Assembly (NCBI GenBank): GCA_964389365.1 | Contig: CAYMDO010000029.1 | Coordinates: forward strand, 1 to 26,479 | Direction: 5' to 3' | Length of the DNA: 26,479 nucleotides | DNA from: UBA993 sp964389365 | GTDB lineage: Bacteria; Bacillota; Dethiobacteria; DTU022 | Shown here: in pieces, positions 7,939 through 15,318 of the stretch | How the letters are laid out: each line of letters starts with the position of its first letter | Position numbering within the stretch: position 1 is the stretch's first letter | Notes under the pieces: model-generated | What the model was told of the DNA's origin: nothing | Seen by the model: the letters and a program-made list of their open reading frames with translations, nothing else | The model's database searches: none | Program-made: the position numbers and the translations under genes

Positions 7939-9486
7939 CTAACGCGCAAAAAATGCAGCAAGGAAAGACACAGCATCAGCATTGCTCTGAAAAACCAGGA
8001 CCCCTTCTTTTTCGAGCTTCGCTACCTGTTCGTTCCTCTTTTGCGGATCACTGTCGGTACCGCAAACCGATGTTATAAAAATCAGGTGCCTGCCGTCCTT
8101 GGCGGCAATCTGACGAGCTTCCTTAATCGCTTCCAGGGCCAAACCGGCAGGGTCGTGATGGGCGTTGTAACCCAACACTAAATCGAGCACAATAACAGCG
8201 GTTTGTGGATCCTTAGCTTCATTGAGAATCCTCGTATTGCGCAATGAAGGATCGATCATCGGGTGTAACCGCCCCTGTGTAAATTCATCTTCGCCAAAAT
8301 CGATTATTGTGTGCTCGGTGCTTTTGTAAACGTCTGCAATTGTTTCGGCGTTTTTATAATTCAAATTGGTATAGATCGGCTTAATTATATCCTGCAGCAT
8401 AACCAGGGCTTCGTATGCTAAGGTACCTCCAGAATAAAGTGCCCTTAAATACTTCTGGCTGCCGGATAATTTAGCTTTTTGTTCGTCGACTAACCCGGTA
8501 TCTGCTGTGAGTTTCGATCCTTCTGCGAAATCCTCTTTCCGGACAAGGTTGACTGCTTTTTGGGCAGCTTCTTTTAACGTAGCTGCAGGCACACAACCGG
8601 CTGCACTGACCTGTTCCATATTCCCACCGAGGAAGTTTACAACTACCGGTTTTTTGCTATTCTTCGCTACAGCAAGAACTTTTTCGGTCACTGAAACATC
8701 TGGCGGCTTTGATATAATGACGACAACCTCTGTCTGTTCATCTGCGAGCAGTGCCTTAAGCCCCATGATCATGCTGGTCCCGCCCACTGCATCTTTTACG
8801 TCACGGCCCCCTGTTCCGATTCCCTGGCTGATTCCCTCATCCAGGTTGTTTATCAATGTTGAGACTTCCTGCAGGCCTGTCCCGGCAGCAGCTACAATAC
8901 CGATCTTACCCCGTTTAACTTCGTTGGCAAAAGCTAGCGGTACGCCATTGATAATAGCAGTTCCGCAATCGGGGCCCATAACAATTAACCCTTTCTCGTT
9001 TGCCTTTTTCTTCAGGGCTATTTCCGACTCCATAGCAACATTATCACTGAAGATCATCACATTGAGGCCGGCATCAAGTATCTGATTTGCTTCCCTTTCA
9101 ACATAACGGCCGGGAATCGATACCAGAACTAAATTGGCGCCGGGAAAGTTTTGCAGCGCAGTTTCTAGAGTACGGGGCACAAATTCACCGAGCAGATTCT
9201 CCCGTTCGACCACTTTATTTAGCTCTGCAAGGGCACCCTGAATCGCCTTTTCAGCTTTTTCGTCACTTTCAGCTTTAACGGCAATGATCAGATCATTAGC
9301 TCCTGCTTCTATATCGATCTCTTCCGACCAGAGCCCGCCGGATTGTAAAAATTTCTTGTTATGATCGGTACCGATAATAACTTCGGCCTCGATCACACCT
9401 GCAAATCCTCTTACGATACTGGAAAGGCGCATCAGGTATACAGAATCTCGAAACATATTTTTAGAAATATAGCTTTTTAAAACCAA
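7939..9486 (-). CDS. allF: Oxamate carbamoyltransferase subunit AllF (FdrA)
   Basis: This FdrA/AllF family protein (about 515 residues) has the succinyl-CoA-synthetase fold. Visible signatures are FRDSVYLM near the N-terminus, VSIPGRYVEREA, IFSDNV, MGPDCGTA (170-177), GAAGTGLQEV-like glycine-rich turns (AAAGTGLQEV), GIGTGGRDV and, late, HPMIDPSLRN. With AllG and AllH it should make carbamoyl phosphate from a carbamoylated product of purine breakdown. An ATG at 9495 fuses directly with GGAGG, leaving no spacing, so the TTG at 9486 (nine bases after GGAGG) is the better start. The protein lacks the last ~50 residues of E. coli FdrA, which are encoded by the next small gene. It is the first gene of a long minus-strand operon, read from an extended -10 promoter. 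Confidence 0.88.
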   Translation of the reverse strand: MVLKSYISKNMFRDSVYLMRLSSIVRGFAGVIEAEVIIGTDHNKKFLQSGGLWSEEIDIEAGANDLIIAVKAESDEKAEKAIQGALAELNKVVERENLLGEFVPRTLETALQNFPGANLVLVSIPGRYVEREANQILDAGLNVMIFSDNVAMESEIALKKKANEKGLIVMGPDCGTAIINGVPLAFANEVKRGKIGIVAAAGTGLQEVSTLINNLDEGISQGIGTGGRDVKDAVGGTSMIMGLKALLADEQTEVVVIISKPPDVSVTEKVLAVAKNSKKPVVVNFLGGNMEQVSAAGCVPAATLKEAAQKAVNLVRKEDFAEGSKLTADTGLVDEQKAKLSGSQKYLRALYSGGTLAYEALVMLQDIIKPIYTNLNYKNAETIADVYKSTEHTIIDFGEDEFTQGRLHPMIDPSLRNTRILNEAKDPQTAVIVLDLVLGYNAHHDPAGLALEAIKEARQIAAKDGRHLIFITSVCGTDSDPQKRNEQVAKLEKEGVLVFQSNADAVSFLAAFFAR

Positions 9487-9611
9487 AAATATCATCCTCC
9501 GGCATAATGCTAATAATTAAAAACACAAAATAAGTAAATAACCAGAGACAGCCCTTATCATAAATTACATTGACCTGTAAATATGCAATATTTAAAGGTT
9601 TTTACGCATAT

Positions 9612-9620
9612 ATTATACCA
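9612..9620 (-). promoter_or_regulatory. Extended -10 promoter for allF operon
   Basis: On the minus strand the sequence reads TGGTATAAT, a TGn-extended consensus -10. No good -35 box lies 16-18 bases upstream, as expected of an extended -10 or activated promoter. The start would fall near 9605, giving a leader of about 120 bases to the TTG start of allF. Confidence 0.6.
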
Positions 9621-9623
9621 CAA

Positions 9624-9654
9624 AAATACAACTTAGCCTTTGTATAAATACAAC
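9624..9654. promoter_or_regulatory. Candidate PucR operator repeats
   Basis: A perfect inverted repeat TTGTAT-AA-ATACAA lies at 9640-9653. A 9-base direct repeat AAATACAAC occurs at 9624-9632 and 9646-9654, start points 22 bases apart, about two helical turns. These sit between the back-to-back promoters of allF and the PucR gene, at roughly -35 to -48 of allF, a normal activator position. Assignment to PucR is inference. Confidence 0.4.
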
Positions 9655-9661
9655 AAATTTA

Positions 9662-9691
9662 TTGACATAGATTGTCTTATATTGCTATGCT
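9662..9691 (+). promoter_or_regulatory. Promoter of PucR-family regulator gene
   Basis: A perfect -35 box TTGACA (9662-9667) is followed after 18 bases by TATGCT (9686-9691) as -10. The start would be near 9698, giving a short leader to the ATG at 9731. The repeats just upstream could allow autoregulation. Confidence 0.55.
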
Positions 9692-9730
9692 TAAGGCAAT
9701 CCCATGTATGATCAACGAGGAGGGAACGCC

Positions 9731-11419
9731 ATGCAAAAACAATACGGTATTACAGTTCGCGAAGCGCTTTCTCTTAATCTGGTTGATAGACTCAAAGTAG
9801 TTGGCGGGGAAAACGGGCTTGACCGTGTAATTAAACTGGTCAACGTAATCGAAGTTCCCGACATTATGGATTGGCTTATGGATGGTGAGTTATTGCTGAC
9901 TACCGGCTATTCTTTCCGTGAATACCCTGAGTTGATGAAGTCTCTAATCCCAAGGATGAATGAAAAAGGCAGCGCCGCCCTTGCGATCAAAACCAAGCGC
10001 TATATGAATGAAATCCCCGATGAAATCATTGATAGCGCCAACAATTATAACATCCCTCTCCTCGAGGTGCCCTATGACTTATCGTTTTCGGAAATTATCG
10101 CCCCGGTGTTAGGCGTTGTTTTCAATAAGCAAAACAAGATCCTGCAAAAACTTGAACAGGCGCATCGAAAATTAATGGATCTGGCCTTAAATGGCAGCCC
10201 GCTTGAAGAGCTCTGCCAAGAAACCGGCAAACTAATCTCCAACCCGGTTGCTATTGTCGATCGTGAAGGCTTTCTCATCGTAAATGATGAATGCCCCGAC
10301 CAGCATAAATTTGAGCTGTTTTTTTCCGACGGCAGCGTCGAAGTTAAGAAAGAGAAGCTGCGCTTCGGGAACATTAAAGAGGTTAGGTATTCCCTTGAAT
10401 ATGCGTCAGACAACGACACCCCTCCAACCATCAAGGCCTTGCGCATACCAATTATAGCTGATAAATACTTATACGGTCACATGGTAGCTATCGTCAACAG
10501 CCCCGTATCTGAACCAGATATTTTAACCATGGAGAGGGCGGCAACCATTGCAGCGCTTGAGTTTACCAAGCGAAAGGCAATATATGAGATCGAACGAAGC
10601 TATTATAATGATTTTTTGGAAATATTACTCTCCTGCGACTTTGAGAGCAGTAGCGAAATTGTGAGCCGTGGCCGTGTATTCAATATTGATCTCGATCTGC
10701 CGACGGCAGTAATATTGGTAAATGATAATAGTATTGAGCAAATTACAGAAATTAAACAGTATATGAACATTAACGGTTCCAGGTCAAAAGAGGGGCTTTT
10801 AAATCTGATCAACAATTTTTTCAAACAGGTTAAGATAGATAACTTCATCGCCGGCATCAAGGGCAACAACATCGTTATAGTTGGCAGCCTGGCCGGAGAA
10901 AACCACAACAGTAGATTGAAGGACATAGTAACGGAGCTTGTCTCATACCTCCACGGCTCCCTTCGCCGCGGTGATTCAATTAATATTGGTGTTGGCCGTC
11001 TTTTTTACGACCCGCGGCAGATTAACCGCAGCTTTGAAGAAGCCCGTGAAGCACTGCGTATCGCGCAGCTTTCCGATCGTATCCAGGTTGTTTTTTTCGA
11101 TAACCTGGGATTTTATAAGATTTTAAGCGAAAAGAACCGTAGTGATCTTGATAGCTTCGTTAACGACCTTTTGAATCCGGTTTTTGAATATGATCAAACC
11201 AGGAAGGGCGAACTGATCAAGACCCTGGAAACTTATTTCGATACCAACCGTAACCTAAAGCTAACCTCGACTAAACTCTTTACTCACTATAATACTGTGC
11301 TTTACCGGATTCGAAAAATTGAAGAACTTACCGGGGCCAGTTTTAATAACCCCGAAGATTCGCTGAATCTTGAAATAGCTGTAAACATCCTAAAACTTTT
11401 TCGCAGCCAAAAAATATAA
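9731..11419 (+). CDS. PucR family transcriptional regulator
   Basis: This is a 562-residue PucR-family regulator. The N-terminal purine-catabolism-regulator domain (about 5-120) contains GLDRVIKLVNVIEVPDI and LLLTTGYSF. A central GAF/GGDEF-like region follows, with RRGDSINIGVGR and FEEAREALRIA near 415-450. The C-terminal PucR helix-turn-helix (about 500-555) has TSTKLFTHYNTVLYRIRKIE. PucR proteins sense purine-breakdown intermediates and usually activate catabolic genes. An upstream in-frame ATG at 9704 has no ribosome site, whereas the ATG at 9731 has GAGGAGGG six bases upstream and is preferred. It is divergent from the allF operon and convergent with the NCS2 gene, so it is the likely controller of both purine blocks. 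Confidence 0.88.
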   Translation: MQKQYGITVREALSLNLVDRLKVVGGENGLDRVIKLVNVIEVPDIMDWLMDGELLLTTGYSFREYPELMKSLIPRMNEKGSAALAIKTKRYMNEIPDEIIDSANNYNIPLLEVPYDLSFSEIIAPVLGVVFNKQNKILQKLEQAHRKLMDLALNGSPLEELCQETGKLISNPVAIVDREGFLIVNDECPDQHKFELFFSDGSVEVKKEKLRFGNIKEVRYSLEYASDNDTPPTIKALRIPIIADKYLYGHMVAIVNSPVSEPDILTMERAATIAALEFTKRKAIYEIERSYYNDFLEILLSCDFESSSEIVSRGRVFNIDLDLPTAVILVNDNSIEQITEIKQYMNINGSRSKEGLLNLINNFFKQVKIDNFIAGIKGNNIVIVGSLAGENHNSRLKDIVTELVSYLHGSLRRGDSINIGVGRLFYDPRQINRSFEEAREALRIAQLSDRIQVVFFDNLGFYKILSEKNRSDLDSFVNDLLNPVFEYDQTRKGELIKTLETYFDTNRNLKLTSTKLFTHYNTVLYRIRKIEELTGASFNNPEDSLNLEIAVNILKLFRSQKI

Positions 11420-11435
11420 GATGCTACACATCTAT

Positions 11436-11466
11436 GAGGCAGGCCCTGAGAAGAGCCTGCCTCTTT
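11436..11466 (+). terminator. Hairpin terminator after PucR gene
   Basis: A perfect 9-bp stem, GAGGCAGGC (11436-11444) with GCCTGCCTC (11455-11463), has a 10-base loop and is followed by only TTT. It lies between the convergent PucR and permease genes and probably ends the PucR transcript. The T-run is weak, so efficiency is uncertain. Confidence 0.55.
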
Positions 11467-11493
11467 GAAACCAAGAAACCACCTTGCGATAAC

Positions 11494-12861
11494 TTATTTC
11501 TTCTGTTCTCCAAACCGATGGAGGCCGCGTTCTTCAGCTGTTCCCGGAATAACATTATCCAGGATCAGGCCCAAAATAGCGGTTACGGCCATACCTGTTG
11601 AACCGATCGATACTACGATTCGGGAAAGCCATTCTGGTTCAAAAGATACGCCGGCAGTCTGGAAGTAGTACGGCAAGCTCAGACCCATGAAGAGGATAAA
11701 GCCCATGATCATCTGGTTACGCATTGAGCTTAAGTCTGACTTAGCCGAGTTGCTGAGGCCGATTGAAGCAATCAGGCCAAAGAGAGCACAGTACAAGCCG
11801 CCGACTACAGAAAGCGGAATGGTTGCCACCAGGCCGCCAAACTTGCCGACGATTCCCATCAGGACCAGGATCACAACGCCAACGTTGACAACATAACGAC
11901 TGGCAACCTTGGTCAGACCGACAAGACCGATATTCTCAGTGTAGCTGGTACTGGCCAGACCACCAAAAAGGGCACCGACAAAGCAGCCTAAACCTTCCAT
12001 ACCGATACCGCGGCTGATCTGCTTATCGGTAAGGGGCGGGCCATCTGACGCTTCGTTGATCGCATGGTAGTCACCGTAGGATTCAATTATCGAAGCTAGG
12101 TAACCTGCCAGTACGATCAGCACAAAACCTAATTCAAACTTGGGCATACCCCAGGGAAGAACCCAACCGCCCGGGCCCCAGGGCATGCGAATCCAAGGAG
12201 CGTTTCTGACAGCATCGAAGCTTACCTCACCTAAAATTATGGCGAGAATGTAAGCAACGATAATCGCCAGCAAAATCGGGAAAAGTGCAAAGAAAGGTTT
12301 TTTCGGTCCCAGGATCAGTGAGAAGAAGAAGGCAAAAACAATAACTGTGATAGCCAGCCACCAATTCCCGGCAGCCAGCGGAGCACCAGCCTGGTAAAGG
12401 GCCAAACCAATCATTGCGATAACGGGACCGATAACTACCGGGCTAACAAATTTCTGGAGTTTACCAATCAGGCCGGTAAAACCGACCAACATTTCAACAA
12501 TGGCTCCAAGTAGTATGGCGCCGGCAATGTGCTGCATCGAGACTTCCAGGCCACTGGCGACTGTAAGGCCGATAATCGCAAAAAACGGTCCTAAAAATGA
12601 GAACGATACACCTTGGATAATCGGCAACCGAGTTCCGAAATTTACCTGGAAAAATGTTGCAAAACCGGATGCCAGCATAACTGAAGCGACGAGAACAGCA
12701 ATTTGTTCGGGCGTTGCACCAAGAGCCGGGGCAATAATTAGCGGCACGGATATGGTAGCGCCGAACATGGTCAACACGTGCTGAATGCCTAAACCAAGAG
12801 CCTTACTAAACGGCTTGGGAACTTCATCCAGAGTGTAAACCATTTTTCTACCTTCACTCAT
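11494..12861 (-). CDS. NCS2 family nucleobase permease (xanthine/uracil type)
   Basis: This is a 455-residue inner-membrane nucleobase:cation symporter of the NCS2/NAT family, with about 14 hydrophobic segments. The TM1 motif IQHVLTMFGATISVPLI carries the conserved QH. ESYGDYHA (TM8) carries the substrate-binding Glu. ENIGLVGLTK matches the NAT signature [QEP]-N-x-G-x4-T-[RKG]. The first signature position is Glu, as in uracil carriers such as UraA, whereas many xanthine carriers have Gln, so the substrate is not certain. The start ATG has AAGGAGG. The context (PucR, AllFGH, xanthine-dehydrogenase-type enzyme) favours a purine. An 18-codon leader ORF ends three bases upstream. Confidence 0.9.
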   Translation of the reverse strand: MSEGRKMVYTLDEVPKPFSKALGLGIQHVLTMFGATISVPLIIAPALGATPEQIAVLVASVMLASGFATFFQVNFGTRLPIIQGVSFSFLGPFFAIIGLTVASGLEVSMQHIAGAILLGAIVEMLVGFTGLIGKLQKFVSPVVIGPVIAMIGLALYQAGAPLAAGNWWLAITVIVFAFFFSLILGPKKPFFALFPILLAIIVAYILAIILGEVSFDAVRNAPWIRMPWGPGGWVLPWGMPKFELGFVLIVLAGYLASIIESYGDYHAINEASDGPPLTDKQISRGIGMEGLGCFVGALFGGLASTSYTENIGLVGLTKVASRYVVNVGVVILVLMGIVGKFGGLVATIPLSVVGGLYCALFGLIASIGLSNSAKSDLSSMRNQMIMGFILFMGLSLPYYFQTAGVSFEPEWLSRIVVSIGSTGMAVTAILGLILDNVIPGTAEERGLHRFGEQKK

Positions 12862-12864
12862 AGT

Positions 12865-12921
12865 CTAATCCTCCTTAATAAAATGATGAAAAAGGTCCCG
12901 CCAAACAATATTGTTCTTCAT
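12865..12921 (-). CDS. 18-residue leader ORF before permease
   Basis: An ATG with a strong GGGAGGTG ribosome site opens an 18-codon frame (MKNNIVWRDLFHHFIKED). Its stop TAG lies inside the permease ribosome site region, three bases before the permease ATG. This geometry is typical of a translated leader that couples or regulates downstream translation. It has no run of one regulatory amino acid, and no alternative terminator is evident. It may be fortuitous. Confidence 0.4.
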   Translation of the reverse strand: MKNNIVWRDLFHHFIKED

Positions 12922-13085
12922 AACACCTCCCTTAAGCTACGTGTAATATATTACAAATTACCTAGTAATCAGATAAGAGCTTAAAAGATTTTGTTAATAA
13001 TATTTTTTCTCAATATTGTTAAATTCAATGCCCTGAATCAAAAACCTTTATAACATTTAAATAATTTTCTGATCAGTTTTTTGTA
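12922..13085 (-). promoter_or_regulatory. Permease upstream region with 14-bp palindrome
   Basis: This is A/T-rich DNA between allH and the permease leader. A perfect palindrome TGTAATATATTACA (12942-12955) lies just upstream of the leader ORF ribosome site. It shares TGTA...TACA half-sites with the inverted repeat near the PucR promoter, though with a 6-base instead of 4-base centre. Several weak sigma-A-like boxes exist and none is convincing. I see no conserved purine-riboswitch core and no clear terminator for allH. Confidence 0.35.
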
Positions 13086-13982
13086 TTATCTATCCAACAT
13101 ACCACCATTATTTAAATATTTTTGCAATGTAAACGTCATGCCGACAGCCAGATCATATCCAGTTGTTGAGCCGATTCGAACCATGTCCTTTACTATACCG
13201 GGCGCTTTTAACCCCTTTCCGAGAGCCTCCAGGTAATTAAGAAAAGGTTCGGGGGTCAGGCACCGGCGCCCGATCTCAATCATATGGCGGCCAAACAACC
13301 CGGTTTGAGCCGATAAAGTTTCAATTTCATGGTACATTGAATCCAATAATTCCCTGTTTTCTGGACCGATAAGACCGGTAACAACAAATGCTGCATGAAT
13401 CAAATCGTCTCCGGTTGGCGTTAAACCATACCCCATGCCGCAAATACTTCGACAGTTTTTCACTATTTCCTTCTTATCCAACTCAACCAGCGATTGAATC
13501 AGCGCCGGATAATGCTCATTGAAGGCTTGCCTGTGATATTTGCATCCTCCGGGGCGATCAAGCAGCACTGCTGAAGGGCTGGTAAAATAAATATCTTTCA
13601 GTTCGGCAAGATAGTAATCAACAGCAGGGCTGATCTCCATATTGTTCTTATGTATATTAAAAACAGGCGCGAAGGATTTTTTTTCTCCACCACGCCGGTC
13701 AACAATTATTGAAGTTTCGGGCATTTCATAAATAACCCTGCCGTCTTCGAACGTTGTACTGTTACCTGACCTAAGCAGGTCTTTAAACTTCCTGAAATCT
13801 TGTGCAGTAATGCCTATCGATGCCGGCCCCCGTGCCAGCTGCTGATCACCGATAAAAAAAAGATGCGGCCAGCCGGCTATCTGAAAGTTGGCCACGTGCT
13901 CATAAAGCGACAACAGGTTCATGCTGTAGCAACCGCTGTATGATTCAAGGTCGGCGGCAGCCCAGACCGCATTTAACTTCAA
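13086..13982 (-). CDS. allH: Oxamate carbamoyltransferase subunit AllH (DUF2877)
   Basis: This DUF2877 protein of the YlbF/AllH family is the third component of the E. coli-type oxamate carbamoyltransferase. The family hallmark GYGLTPTGDDLIHA is present (GLTPTGDD starts at residue 186 counting from the chosen start). Further signatures are FIGDQQLARGPASIGI near the N-terminus and GSTTGYDLAVGM near the C-terminus. The frame stays open to a start at 14036, overlapping the CoA-transferase gene by 53 bases, but that N-terminus looks unlike the family. TTG codons at 13991 and 13982, right at the CoA-transferase stop, are more plausible and imply translational coupling. The start is therefore unresolved. 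It lies about 3.5 kb from allF and allG across PucR, the permease and their control regions. Confidence 0.8.
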   Translation of the reverse strand: MKLNAVWAAADLESYSGCYSMNLLSLYEHVANFQIAGWPHLFFIGDQQLARGPASIGITAQDFRKFKDLLRSGNSTTFEDGRVIYEMPETSIIVDRRGGEKKSFAPVFNIHKNNMEISPAVDYYLAELKDIYFTSPSAVLLDRPGGCKYHRQAFNEHYPALIQSLVELDKKEIVKNCRSICGMGYGLTPTGDDLIHAAFVVTGLIGPENRELLDSMYHEIETLSAQTGLFGRHMIEIGRRCLTPEPFLNYLEALGKGLKAPGIVKDMVRIGSTTGYDLAVGMTFTLQKYLNNGGMLDR

Positions 13983-13983
13983 G

Positions 13984-15171
13984 TTAAACAATACCCTCTT
14001 TGTGCATCTCGGCAATCTCATCCTTGCTATAACCAAGGCCGGACAGGATCTCCCCGGTGTGCTGACCGAGAGTTGGCGGTGGCAGAGTAACCGAACCAGG
14101 GGTCAGCGATAATTTTACCGGCACACCGATCAGTTTTATCAGGCCGGCCAGGGGGTGTTCCTTTTCTACCACCATCTCGCGCACTGCGATATGGGGATCG
14201 CTTAACACCTGATCAATTGTGCGGATACGGCCGCAGGGCACTTCAGCCTGTTCCATAACCGCTACCCACTCCTCGGTCTTCCTCTGCCTGGTAATGCTCT
14301 CTATGATCGCTTTCAGCTCGGCGGGGTTCTGGTTGCGGCTTTTCATATCGGCAAACTTCGAATCAGTGTTAAGATCTTCGCGACCGAGAGCTTTGACAAA
14401 ACTTTCCCACAACCGTTGGTTACCGACAGCGAAAATTACGTAGCCATCTTCAGTTTCAAAACTTTCGTAAGGGGTTATCATCGGGTGGCGGTTTCCCACT
14501 CGCTGCGGAACCTTACCGGTAGCCAGATAATTACCGGCCTGGTAGGTGAGAATGGCAATAATGGAATCCATCAGCGACACGTCAATAAACTGTCCCTGGC
14601 CGGTTTTGTTTTTCGCCAGCAGTGCCAGCAAAATGCCTTCCACTGCATGAAACCCGCCGAGAATATCAGCTATAGCTACACCGAGGCGCTGGGGCGGCCC
14701 ATCGGGAAAACCGGTTATGCTCATCAGCCCCGCTTCGCCCTGGACCATGACGTCAAAACTCGGCTTCTCCCGGTAAGGGCTGTTGTGGCCATAACCGGTG
14801 ATCGAGCAGTAGATGATATCTTCCTTGATCTTTTTGACATCCTCGTAGGTCAGGCCCATCTGTTCGGTAACGCCAATGCGGAAGTTCTCAACAAATATGT
14901 CGGCATCGACAATCAACCGCCTTAAGATCTTCTTTGCCTTCTCTTCCCGCATGTTCAGGGTAATGCTTTTTTTGCTCCGGTTAAACGCGAGATAGTAAGC
15001 CGATTCGCCCTCTAAAAATGGCGGGCCCAGTTCGCGCGAATCATCACCTTTGCCCGGAGTTTCAACCTTAATGACCTCTGCCCCCATGTCGCCAAGCTTC
15101 ATCGTGCAGTAGGGACCGGCAATAAAGCGGCTTAAGTCGATTACCTTTAAACCTGAAAGTGGTTTATCCAT
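13984..15171 (-). CDS. Class III (CaiB/BaiF) CoA-transferase
   Basis: This is a 395-residue family III CoA-transferase, which moves CoA between carboxylic acids through an aspartyl-CoA thioester. Signatures are LSGLKVIDLSRFIAGPYCTM and LGDMGAEVIKVE at the N-terminus, NRSKKSITLNM, and GYGHNSPYREKPSFDVMVQG. RLGVAIADILGGFHAV holds the expected catalytic Asp. The glycine-rich GGGGQ loop of formyl-CoA:oxalate CoA-transferase was not seen. The ATG has AAGGAGG. Its 3' end abuts or overlaps allH, so the two are one operon. Because the AllFGH product is oxamate, an oxamate/oxalate-type acceptor is conceivable, but the substrate is unknown. Confidence 0.87.
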   Translation of the reverse strand: MDKPLSGLKVIDLSRFIAGPYCTMKLGDMGAEVIKVETPGKGDDSRELGPPFLEGESAYYLAFNRSKKSITLNMREEKAKKILRRLIVDADIFVENFRIGVTEQMGLTYEDVKKIKEDIIYCSITGYGHNSPYREKPSFDVMVQGEAGLMSITGFPDGPPQRLGVAIADILGGFHAVEGILLALLAKNKTGQGQFIDVSLMDSIIAILTYQAGNYLATGKVPQRVGNRHPMITPYESFETEDGYVIFAVGNQRLWESFVKALGREDLNTDSKFADMKSRNQNPAELKAIIESITRQRKTEEWVAVMEQAEVPCGRIRTIDQVLSDPHIAVREMVVEKEHPLAGLIKLIGVPVKLSLTPGSVTLPPPTLGQHTGEILSGLGYSKDEIAEMHKEGIV

Positions 15172-15273
15172 AGTCTGATCCTCCTTTAACTGAGCAGATT
15201 GTTTCTACAGCAAATGCTTGTTTCCTGCCTAAAATTTTTGAGACCACTCCTTTTCTTTTTTGGAACCGGGGTG

Positions 15274-15279
15274 TATAAT
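15274..15279 (+). promoter_or_regulatory. -10 box of SOS polymerase gene
   Basis: A perfect TATAAT lies just upstream of the LexA box. No good -35 is seen at 16-18 bases. The start point would fall at about 15286, inside the LexA box, which explains repression. Confidence 0.5.
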
Positions 15280-15284
15280 CAAGG

Positions 15285-15298
15285 CGAACATCAGTTCG
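15285..15298 (+). promoter_or_regulatory. LexA/DinR SOS box
   Basis: CGAACATCAGTTCG matches the Gram-positive LexA operator CGAAC-N4-GTTCG exactly. It overlaps the predicted transcription start of the Y-family polymerase gene, 20 bases before the chosen GTG start. This predicts induction by DNA damage. Confidence 0.85.
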
Positions 15299-15318
15299 TT
15301 TTGAGGTGGTACTATTTC

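Noticed and set aside
8507..9085. 192-codon plus-strand frame antisense to allF
   Set aside because: The opposite strand encodes conserved FdrA motifs throughout; no ribosome site was found.
12859..12876. Near-identical ribosome site context (AAGGAGGATYAGACTATG) before the permease and before the CoA-transferase (about 15169-15186)
   Set aside because: The similarity does not extend beyond the ribosome site, so there is no evidence of duplication.
13070..13081. 12-base sequence GATCAGTTTTTT shared with about 20087-20098
   Set aside because: It is short, A/T-rich and in unrelated contexts; this is likely chance.
12922..13085. Possible purine riboswitch before the permease
   Set aside because: I could not find the conserved loop and junction sequences of the purine riboswitch; the region is simply A/T-rich.
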